Shown one piece after another: positions 56,901-64,000 of a DNA stretch of 64,000 bases. The notes beneath the pieces were generated by a model, which was not told the DNA's origin, searched no databases, and saw only the letters and a list, made by a program, of their open reading frames with translations. The position numbers were made by a program, and so were the translations under genes. This DNA comes from Henricia sp. BOLD:AAB3569 (Eukaryota; Echinodermata; Asteroidea; Spinulosida; Echinasteridae). Position 1 is the first letter of the stretch; every line of letters begins with the position of its first letter. The stretch spans positions 1 to 64,000 of the forward strand of contig JBBELK010000441.1 in assembly GCA_037783545.1 (NCBI GenBank), in the 5' to 3' direction.

Positions 56901-58303
56901 GGCCCCAGGTATGCTGAGTAGCGCCTCCACATGGCGAACCTAATGTTCACTACCTGAGGGCGCAGCTCAAAATGGATACATGTATGTGAATGCATGCAAC
57001 TAGGGTCGCTGATACATTGGAAGCATGTGGTAAGTGAACAATAAAGACGCTAATGGCCGGCGGATAATGTTTAGCAACTTTACACTTTGGGGGATGGGGG
57101 GAGGGGGATCGAGTTGGCGTTAAGGCATATGGGTGACAGCACAAAATATGCGTAGAGGACGGAGGAGGGGTGAGGTCTACAAAGTCGGCATTTCGTGCCC
57201 CTTACATGTACTTTAAACACCCTGACACAAGGCTTACCTGCAAGTTTCCCTGGAGAAATTTTACACGTGCTTGACGAAGGAAGTATCTTGTACTTTGAAA
57301 CGTTTTGACTGGTCGACTTGGTTCGAGTTTTCATTCTTGGAGTGCCGTCCTTCGTGTGCTGTTTACTCGACCCGCACCACTTGTAATTGGGATGTGCTTT
57401 CATGAAGGCCAATTTACACTGTAATTTTAATATCAGAATGAGTTTAATTATCCCTAACCAATTTTTGGTTTCTCTGCAATTGACTTTGATAGCCTTTACC
57501 TCAAGTGGCCTGTCGGACTTACAAATAAGCATTGATGACGTCATTGACGGGATGGCCATAACAAAATGAATTTTGCAGTATAGTATACTATTAACTATTA
57601 AGCATCAATGGACAAGTTGTGTTACTTAGCCACTCCCCTCCAACAACAAATCCTAGGTGCGCCACTGGATGACTTGCATATAATTTTGAGTGTGGGGTGT
57701 TATGGCTGAGCGGTCTAGTGCGTCGAACTCAAGTTTCTGTAGTGTCAGTACTAGAATGTGGGTTCGATTCCGGGCCGTGACGGGATGTGGCACTTGTACT
57801 CTTGAGCAAGGCACTTAATCACACTTGTTCCGTCCTTCGGAAGGGATGTAAAGCTGTTGGTCCAGTGTGTTAGGTTTCGGTAACGCACTCTAAAGATCCC
57901 AAAGCATTCTTTCGTGAAGAGCAAGGGGAGGGATTCCCCGGTGTCTCTGGCAGTTTCTAATTCAACTTAGAAGTTGATAGTTATTCGAATATCTATTGAT
58001 CCCATTCCTGTAATTGGCGGTCCTTCCGCTGTTGGATGTGGTGAATAAATAAATTAAGAAATAAATAAATAAAAAAACAAAAAACATTTACCTCTCTTGC
58101 AAGCTGCAAGTACTGTGATTTTTCTTCCCAATTTAAGACCGCCCACATATCGGCTAGCAATTTTGTGCACGACCGATTATCCAGCCACGGATGACCGGAC
58201 CTCACAACGCTGCGATGACGCTTACAGAACAATAGAAAAGCGTTCATTGGGCGTCTGAGGGTGGAAACGGACTCTTCACGATTGGTCGGTACGTCCATTA
58301 TTG
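50840..58303 (-). CDS. BBX: BBX (bobby sox)-like HMG-box transcription factor, partial gene
   Basis: BBX is a sequence-specific HMG-box nuclear protein. Exon 58092-58303 encodes LRRPMNAFLLFCKRHRSVVR and SCTKLLADMWAVLNWEEKSQ, ending LARE. The next exon (57238-57418) begins CKLAFMKAHPNYKWC, completing an HMG box very close to vertebrate BBX (RRPMNAFLLFCKRHRSLVRQ, AFMKANPGYKWC); the intron is phase 0. Further exons: 53836-54373 (acidic, Ser/Cys-rich, ending SRRKSSRSCKGRLYREFVME), 53388-53571 (RPFNCKKSWKQMEGTSLSDG) and 52041-52201 (DCSEIDVEARLASLPQYTPD). The last three join in frame (phase 1, then phase 2). The join from 57238 (phase 1) to 54373 (phase 0) does not fit, so an exon in between is missing. 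A candidate last exon is 50840-50988. Exon 1 and the promoter lie further right. Capicua and HBP1 were considered, but the FLLFCKRHRS core is BBX-like. Confidence 0.82.
51113..51480. mobile_element. MITE with TTAAAGGAGCGTGACCAGAG ends, in a BBX intron
   Basis: CTTAAAGGAGCGTGACCAGA and TCTGGTCACACTCCTTTAA are terminal inverted repeats with TTAA at the outer borders, suggesting TTAA target sites. Confidence 0.85.
51590..51790. repeat. Dispersed repeat fragment in a BBX intron
   Basis: GATGGACTGGCCTCCCATCC resembles GATGGGATGCCAGTCCATCG (inverted) at 29155. It is flanked by TGCTGTGGGTAAAGAAGCAG and AGCAATGCTCCTGGTCACTC. No ends found. Confidence 0.45.
52968..53178. mobile_element. Palindromic MITE (TTTTGGGAGTCAAATAATG ends), copy 2
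   Basis: The arms CATTTTGGGAGTCAAATAAT, GTGTGCGTGCGCGTTGTGTG pair with ACACACAACGCGCACGCACA and TACTCCCAAAATGACG. It is longer than the copy at 22150 because the loop is retained here. It lies in a BBX intron. Confidence 0.85.
53275..53372. repeat. Fragment of the TTATAAGCAGAATGTTGTA family
   Basis: ACCTTGTACTATCAGAAATG and CCTTGTTATAAGCAGACTGT match the elements at 15440-16063. It lies directly next to the BBX exon at 53388. Confidence 0.75.
54400..54942. other. BBX intron, no feature seen
   Basis: A missing BBX exon must lie somewhere between 54374 and 57237, but I did not find one in this part. Confidence 0.35.
54943..55000. repeat. Solo end of the CCGGTAACTAAGG element
   Basis: CCGGTAACTAAGGTCTCCTT, CCGCCATAGCTGGGG: the same end as at 3692 and 7169, with no partner end recognised nearby. 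Confidence 0.65.
55205..55532 (+). mobile_element. SINE with a CR1-like 3' tail
   Basis: A tRNA-like head (A box GCGGTCTAGTGGGTATGAAG, B box GGGTTCAAGCCC) is followed by a unique body. The last 70 bp (ACAGCGCCAGGAGCACCCCA, CAGGGTGGACATGTGCAC, then (ATT)n) match the 3' end of the LINE at 14636-14705. Such tail sharing is the known way SINEs recruit LINE machinery. Confidence 0.8.
55630..55998 (+). mobile_element. SINE family B, complete-looking copy
   Basis: Head GGGTACCGTGGCCGAGTGG (tRNA-like A box) and GGTTCGAACC (B box). Body CCTTGGGCAAGGCACTCAAC, GATCCCAAAGCATTCTTTCG. Tail TCACGCTTGCGAGTGACAG, TTGGTAAGAATACCATG, then (AAT)n. It matches the inserted SINE at 48959-49335. Confidence 0.85.
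56327..56398 (-). repeat. tRNA-like sequence, probably a SINE head or tRNA pseudogene
   Basis: On the minus strand a 72-nt segment gives a paired acceptor stem (GGCTTCA with TGGAGCC), D stem (GCTC with GGGC) and anticodon stem (TCTGC with GCAGA), but the T stem is broken and position 33 is C instead of T. The loop would read GTT (Asn). These defects argue against a working tRNA. Confidence 0.55.
56672..56908. mobile_element. MITE with GGGGCCAATTTC ends, copy 2
   Basis: GGGGCCAATTTCATAGAGCT at left and CTACGAAATTGGCCCCAGG at right are inverted repeats, related to 27953-28198. Confidence 0.8.
57697..58076 (+). mobile_element. SINE family A, complete-looking copy in a BBX intron
   Basis: The tRNA-like head TTATGGCTGAGCGGTCTAGT with B box GGGTTCGATTCCGG is followed by the body shared with SINE B (CGTCCTTCGGAAGGGATGTA, CCCAAAGCATTCTTTCGTGA) and a private tail (ATTCCTGTAATTGGCGGTCC, CGCTGTTGGATGTGG, then AAATA repeats). 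It ends just 15 bp from the HMG-box exon donor at 58091. Other copies: 48837-49390 and 62342-62705, both minus. Confidence 0.88.
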
Positions 58304-58597
58304 CTAAAGGAATAGAAAGGGAAACCGATTAAAATGTGTTATTAATTAACTTTTAAGCATTTTATTAGGCCTATATTGGTACTTCTAGTTCTAGAGTGGT
58401 GTAACAGTAACAGTAACACTAACAGTAACAGTAACTGGACTACAACAGAAGAACCTTATGGGGATTAAAGAGTTGAGAAGTTGATCAGAAATTTATTTTT
58501 CTTTAAAATGACTCATCAAGCATCAGTAAGTACAGATTTCATGGAAAAACCCACATTTTTGAGTGAGATTACTGAGAAAAACACTTAGGCCTAAATA
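58304..58597. other. Upstream intron of the BBX-like gene
   Basis: A short run of TAACAGTAACAG(TAACAC) repeats lies at about 58408-58435. No further exon recognised. Confidence 0.4.
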
Positions 58598-59252
58598 AAC
58601 CTTATCGACGTTCTCAAGGCATCATGGGATTGATGACAGATGAAGCAGGGAATTTTCACACAAACCTCTGGGGCTCTGGGGACATGACAACGTTCATCGA
58701 TTTCATTCTCATTTCTGTGAAGCGAATAACATGTGATCTTCTCACACGCTTTTGATCAAGGAAAGATGCAATTTTTGACAAATATAATTTATATTTTAAT
58801 TGAGCTTAGATGATAAACCAAGAAAACTCGACTTTTCGAACGGCGCCAGTTTGTAGCATTATAGAAGGGCTGTCACGATTGGTTGAGCCAAGGTTGAGCT
58901 ACCACGTCAGAGCCAATCAGGTGCGTTTTTTTGTAAAGTACAAACTGGTGCTGTGCATTATTTTAAATTTTCTCATTTTATTTCATTTTACTAGTTAGAA
59001 TAAAAATGATATTTGTCAAAAATTGCATTTTTGGGAAGATCACATGTCAATCGCTTCACAGAAACGAGAATAAAATCGATGAACATTGTCATGTCCTCAG
59101 TCAGAGCCCCATAGGTTTGTGTGAAAATTGCCAGCTTCACTGGTTTATACTGTAAAGCGCCTAGAGGCCCTGGCATTTGGCGCTATATAAGATTGCTGTA
59201 TTACTAGTATTATTATTATTATGATGCTTTGAGAACGTCGATAAGGTTTATT
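58598..59252. mobile_element. Fold-back element with an inserted CR1 3' tail
   Basis: The arm TAAACCTTATCGACGTTCTC... to TGACAAATATAATTT (58598-58795) is repeated inverted at 59005-59252. In the right arm the match is interrupted between about 59140 and 59222 by AAGCGCCTAGAGGCCCTGG, GCGCTATATAAGATTGC and (ATT)n, a CR1-type 3' end absent from the left arm. The 58810-58990 spacer has no gene. Confidence 0.85.
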
Positions 59253-60071
59253 AGATTATGTGAGGAAACACTTAAAAAAGTCAGCCTGTCTCATCATTAT
59301 GTTTTGCACACAAGGTGAAAGCCAACTCATCTGTTTCATTCCTCCATGATCAACTTCTATTTTTTCCCAAAAAAAACAGAACAACTGCGCATTATTATTA
59401 TTATAAGCTTTCGAATGGCGGCTAAATCCTGCACCTTTCCGATTTGACTACTTAAAAAAAAGAAAACATGGTAGGTAGGTAGGTTATTCCAAAAAGCAAG
59501 TAAACAGATATGGAGGAAGAAAACACATGTTATCTGTTTCCTTGCTCTATGTCATGATGTTGGTACCCTGCACATTCACACGTCACGCATCATCACACGG
59601 CTGCCCTGCTTTTTTTTTAACAACCGTTCAACCACATAGCCTAGGCTACTTCCTTTACTCATGGAGCTCAGACTGCAAATAATATCCCATGATAGAAAAA
59701 GATTGGCAGTTTTTCTTTTGCATAGCTACAACTACAGGGCCTACACTTTCTTGGCCTCGCATCTCATGCGTCTGACAACCTACCTTATTCGATTTTTATG
59801 TACACATTTGGTGTGTGATTTCTATTATTTTTTACAGCTCACTGGCCCGGCACTTCGCGATCGCCATATGCATAGCGTACGTACGTCTACACATACAGTA
59901 CATGTGTATGCGTGTACATGTGCTAGCATATGGGCAGCATGCAGTACTAGTACATACACTACACATATGACATGCATATCGCATAAACATGGACATAGCG
60001 CACAGCTTGCATGTTGCACGCATGCGCCTCTTTCCTGACTTGAGACACATAACATGGCACAGTTTTAAATA
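59253..60071. other. Unannotated stretch
   Basis: It contains alternating purine-pyrimidine runs at about 59860-59990 (TACGTACGT, ACATGTGTATGCGTG). The 100-180-codon frames here are not supported by splice sites or domains. Confidence 0.4.
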
Positions 60072-60570
60072 AAGCGGGCCTCCCAATAAGCCCGCCGCAC
60101 ACCTTTGCGATTTACCGGATAATCGGATCACCGGACCACTTACCGGAAAGGTGTGCGCTGAAACAATTCGGGCCGGTTTGACCGCACACCATAGACCGGA
60201 GCAAATCAAACTTGTTTGATTTTTCCGGATCCGATGGTCCGGTGTACGTGTCCGATGGGCCGGTAAATCGCAAAAAAAGGTGTGCGGCGGGCTCAGTGCT
60301 ATTTTTGCCACGAAATTCCAACGATTAGGTACGATTGTGTATAGAGTCTCTGGTAATCTCACCAAATCATACCTAATCGTTGGAAATTCGTGGCAAAAAT
60401 CGCAGAGTGGGAGGCCCGCTTAACTTGAGCGGGCCTCCCACTCAGGCTGTGCGATTTTTGCCACGAATTAGCTACGATTGGGTACGATTGTGTATATAGG
60501 CATGTCTCCGATAATCGTACCAATTCGTAGGAAATTCGTGGCAAAAATCGCACAGTGGGAGGCCCGCTTT
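60072..60570. mobile_element. Two GCGGGCCTCCCA MITEs in tandem, one carrying a nested MITE
   Basis: Outer MITE A (60072-60421) and MITE B (60428-60568) share ends AGCGGGCCTCCCA/TGGGAGGCCCGCT and the interior GATTTTTGCCACGAA and TACGATTGTGTATA. MITE A is split at 60090-60292 by another palindrome with GCCCGCCGCACACCTTTGCG ends that close with GGTGTGCGGCGGGC. Confidence 0.9.
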
Positions 60571-60779
60571 ACAAAAACTGAAAGAGCTAGCAAGTATCCC
60601 CAAGTTTACAAAAAAATCCAGCATTTGCACCTTTTTCGATAGACAAGTCCACATATGGCCTATCCCTCCAGCCGACTTATACTACCGCTGTTTATTTCAA
60701 AATGTCTATTTTAAGTGGATAAATCGCAAGCAAAAGTGCGGTTTTCGAAATTAAAATTTTCTGAAACGCTCATTGGGTA

Positions 60780-61195
60780 ATTAATGATATGCGCATGACC
60801 CCGCCCGTGACGCAATCCTATACTAAACACGGTCGACAGTTCCATACGTTTATACGCAAAAAGCCAGAGATGTGCCCAGTAGTTGTGTGGTTGTATATGC
60901 TTTACCAAACACCATGAAAAAAAAAGAGCAGAAAGATTTTCTTTTTTATTACCAAGAGAGAAAAATTAGCCGCTCGTTCTAACTTGTACCGGCCGATGTG
61001 CATACCGTACGTGTGCCAATTTCAAACACGTGGGAACTACGACCCGCAGGGACCGTTCAACACGCACTGTGTAGGCTAGGCCTGTGCCGTTCGTTCGTAT
61101 AGGCCTGTGCCGTTCACTCCGTATATTTTCCATTCAATACTGCACAGGTCGTTTTGTGTTATTCTATGACGTCAAAACCCTGTTTATCAACATAC
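60780..61195 (+). repeat. Dispersed repeat of unknown family, copy 2
   Basis: Counterpart of 14790-15440. It lacks several internal segments present in copy 1, so neither is clearly the parent. Confidence 0.8.
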
Positions 61196-61621
61196 CAAGT
61201 GACCTCGGGCGTTTCAATTCAGAATTTCGGGTGAAGAGGGTCAGAACTGCTTTGCGTTTTAAACAAATTAAAGGCTGTCGATTTTTGGTGGAAAACAAGT
61301 TGTGATGGTGTTGTAGACACATACACCGCCATGATAAACATGAAAACTTAAAAAAATGTGGACGGGGGGATAGCTTTTTAAGTTAGTGATCCAACCCACA
61401 CCTCTACTACTACCCCATAAAATTACTGTGTACTTTCAGCAAGCCTCAAAATCAATTCTTAAAATGCCCTGTCCTGTGACCAAATCCTCCATGCTTATAC
61501 GAAGTTTACAATGTTTATTGTGTGTCAGGCGCCGAAGAAGTTGGTCCCCCAACTTCAAGAACTGAGATTATTATATAAAATGAATCTTTCGCGGATACCG
61601 TGCATTTATGATACTGTTCTT

Positions 61622-61735
61622 TTCGGGTGATATGAGAATATACCGCACTCGTCATAAAAATACCGAACTCGCCTTCAAATCGTTCCTTATTTTCATGACT
61701 CGTGCGGTAAATTCTCATATCACCCTCAAAGCCAT
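61622..61735. mobile_element. Palindromic MITE (GGGTGATATGAGAAT ends)
   Basis: GGGTGATATGAGAATATACC and GGTAAATTCTCATATCACCC are the ends; CGCACTCGTCAT and ATGACTCGTGCG pair further in. Confidence 0.85.
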
Positions 61736-62054
61736 CCAATTTTATCCAAAGTCTTTATTTTCTACAACCATCATAAATAATCTTCACCTTCTTCAAAGAA
61801 AAAAGAATATCTTATTCTTTGAATCATAAATACAAAAATTGACGTTGTAGAGGAACTTATTAAAAGCAAAGCTTGTAAATATGAGCCTCTTATATAGTCT
61901 TACACTCTCACATATGACCCAGTATTTAGGAAAATTTCCAGAAATACATGTACTGGTTCAACTTGAAAGTTAACATTTGAACATATTCAAGTTGAAATTG
62001 AACATTCACGCACAGCGAGCGAGCACTTTCTGCTCATTCGTTTTTTGGTGCATC

Positions 62055-62781
62055 TAAAGGAGCGCGTCGAAATCACTTTTTGACCACCCCACCACCACTC
62101 CCCCCCCCCCCCCCCCCCCATTTTCCCACGGTGTTGAGATTTTGATACTATATAATTTTTAATATTTTTCTCATTGCCATTCTGAAATTTCGCATTCTCA
62201 ATCCGTATATTTTCAAGGATATCGTCGAGAAACTACCGTTGTTCTGTAAACTAATTAACTTACGCTGTAATTACACCAACCTTTTTGCTTCCACAGCCAA
62301 ATTGGAGATTGCAAATTTCCAGCTTTCTTCCCATGAGTAGTATTTTTATTTATTTTTTATTTTATTTATTTATTTATTCACCACATCCAACAGCGGAAGG
62401 ACCGCCAATTACAGGAATGGGATCAATTAACATATATAATTATTCGAATAACTATCAACTTCTAAGTTGAATTAGAAACGGCCAGAGACACCGGGGATTC
62501 CCTCCCCTTGCTCTTAACAAAATAATGCTCTGGGATCTTTAAACCTAACACACTTTACATCCCTTCCGAAGGACGGAACAAGTGTGATTAAGTATATTGC
62601 TCAAGAGCAAAAGTGCCACAACCCGTCACGGCCCGGAATCGAACCCACATTCTAGCACTGGCACAGGTACTCGAGTTCGACGCATTAGACCGCTCGGCCC
62701 CACATATTTTGGGGAGGTATATGACTTTTAGGTTAAAACGAAATTTATTTTGTGGAAAAATATGAACCCGCTCCTTTACTA
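62055..62781. mobile_element. AAAGGAGCG-type MITE with a SINE A inserted
   Basis: TAAAGGAGCGCGTCGAAATC at left and CCGCTCCTTTACTA at right are the element ends. TCTCATTGCCATTCTGAAATTT is shared with 19594-19941. SINE A (about 62342-62705, minus strand) interrupts the right half, and a poly-C run lies at 62100-62119. Confidence 0.8.
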
Positions 62782-62984
62782 AATGCACGCGCACACGATC
62801 ATAAACCACCGTGCACCAATCAATCTACACACAGCTCCGTGGTCGTAAATCATAATAGCCCTACCTCCCATGCACTCTTTGTATGCATTCCGTGACCACG
62901 CCTCCGTTAAATAAATGATTATCTAGCTAATGCATAATTCATTAAGTCACATGATGCGTGTCAATCACTTGCAGCGTTGTTTGT

Positions 62985-63045
62985 GCTGCAGTGGCCGCCA
63001 TAATAGCCACACATCGTTTCTGACGGAGACTGACAATTCAAGGTA
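62985..63045. promoter_or_regulatory. Possible promoter / first exon with YY1-like motif
   Basis: GCAGTGGCCGCCATAATAG contains the YY1 core (GCCGCCAT; ATGGCGGC on the minus strand). On the plus strand it is followed 40 bp later by a donor-like CAAG|GTATGTCACT, so a plus-strand untranslated first exon is possible. Equally, the motif's usual orientation fits a minus-strand promoter, which would suit the BBX-like gene. Not resolved. Confidence 0.3.
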
Positions 63046-63049
63046 TGTC

Positions 63050-63652
63050 ACTCAATGTCTTATTTTCTGAATCCAGCCCAAGTCTGCTCTCATCTCGATA
63101 ATTTAGCCATCTTTGACACCACCATATAAGTCAGTGACAGATGAGAGTTTGTTGTTGACGAAATGATACAGATGTTGTCTATAACAAAGGTGTATTTTGA
63201 AGGCATTTCCGGCAGGTCGCGCGATCGGTTCTACCTGTCGTTCTTTGTTGAAATGCCATGGCTCCGTGTTTGTGTGAATGGCAGATTTGTTTGGGAGGAG
63301 CCGTACGTGTACATGTACGTACGTGTCAATTTTAGCATTGAAGGAAAACTCGCTGATCGCAGATTTGTATTATTAGTACATGTATTAATACTAGGCTACC
63401 TGCTACACAGATGGATCTCTGATTACAAAGGAAAATCTCCATTTAGCTCCTTTTTTTTTCAAGCGAATTAAATGTTGTTAACATTTGAAGAAAGAATCTA
63501 TCTGAGCATCAACAGTCATGACAGTGCATGAACAAGTGTTGCCGTTTGTTTATTGCATGCACTTATCCATTGTACTACCTACATGTGTAGGCATATACAA
63601 TGTGGCCTCCTTTTCTTGTTCGACTTTGAATGATCGGTATTTTTTTCGTTCA
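63050..63652. other. Unannotated stretch
   Basis: A 102-codon plus frame at 63163-63471 has a hydrophobic C-terminal half but no recognisable family and no clear splice sites. Confidence 0.3.
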
Positions 63653-64000
63653 CATTGAACACGGAATTTTGTAAATTTATATATTGGAATCGACAGCTTT
63701 TTCAATTCTAAGGTATATACTTCCCACTTGGACTTTTGTCGCAAATGTTGCTTTTTTAAAAAGATTGCATTCATTTAGTTCACAAGATAACTATTCACGT
63801 GCGCACGCAGCGCCCTCTGTTGTTGCGCTTACGCACAGACTGCTCGCGCCTTAATTTTGTGCTTTATTTTATGCAGTAATTTTATCATTTATTTATCTCA
63901 GAAATGCATTTCCGACAGAAGTGCAAGTGGGAAGTATGTATCTTAGAATTGAATAAGCTATTGATTCCAATATATAAATTTACCAAAATCCGTGTTCAAT
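63653..64000. repeat. Inverted repeat running off the right edge
   Basis: ATTGAACACGGAATTTTGTA, AATTTATATATTGGAATCGA and CTTCCCACTTGGACTTTTGT (63653-63752) are answered inverted by 63902-64000 up to the last base (TTGGTAAATTTATATATTGG on the minus strand). The outer end of the right arm lies beyond the window. Confidence 0.85.

Noticed and set aside
59832-60365. 177-codon minus frame
   Set aside because: Half of it lies in the nested MITE stack; the rest is low-complexity alternating sequence.
1-64000. Retroviruses, LTR elements, Polintons or other capsid-bearing elements
   Set aside because: No integrase, protease, capsid, envelope or packaging-ATPase signatures and no LTR pairs were seen; the only reverse transcriptase is the CR1 LINE.

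Overview
The window looks like the nuclear genome of an invertebrate deuterostome, most likely an echinoderm (starfish-like). The DNA is AT-rich and gene-poor. Its genes have short exons with standard GT/AG introns, and most of the sequence between exons is old transposon debris. The gene set points to a bilaterian, and the repeat style (many palindromic MITEs, TTTAAAGGTA-type ends, frequent TAGGCCTA and ACATGTA words) is what I associate with echinoderm genomes. The species call is inference.

Layout. At the left edge, on the minus strand, lies the first coding exon of a choline/ethanolamine phosphotransferase (CEPT1/CHPT1-like). The last part of this exon and its splice donor have been amplified into a roughly 150-bp tandem array filling positions 1-690. 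From about 1 to 26.7 kb I see almost only repeats: MITE hairpins, a 3.2-kb nested fold-back complex (6131-9320), and a complete-looking CR1-type LINE (11117-14705) whose single long ORF carries a 2A-like ribosome-skipping motif ahead of its endonuclease and reverse transcriptase. From 26768 to 32472, minus strand, lies a secreted ependymin-related gene; four exons are recognised and at least one is missing. From about 37821 to 47063, plus strand, lies a PRDM14 orthologue, with a PR domain split over three exons and six C2H2 fingers. An intronless rhodopsin-class GPCR (44563-45702) sits in the same orientation inside a PRDM14 intron. From 50840 to 58303, minus strand, lies a BBX (bobby sox)-like HMG-box gene, convergent with PRDM14. 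The last 5.7 kb is again repeats, with one possible promoter near 63.0 kb.

The genes do not form a pathway. PRDM14 and BBX are transcription regulators, CEPT1/CHPT1 makes phospholipids, the ependymin-related protein is a secreted calycin-like glycoprotein family member, and the GPCR is an orphan. Exon joins for PRDM14, most of BBX and the recognised 3' exons of the ependymin gene were checked by splice phase and keep frame.

The repeats include several tRNA-derived SINE families. Two of them share a body but have different heads and tails, one carries a 3' tail like that of the resident CR1 LINE, and one is reduced to a tandem array of tRNA-like units. I saw no retrovirus, LTR element, Polinton, CRISPR array or functional-looking tRNA gene.
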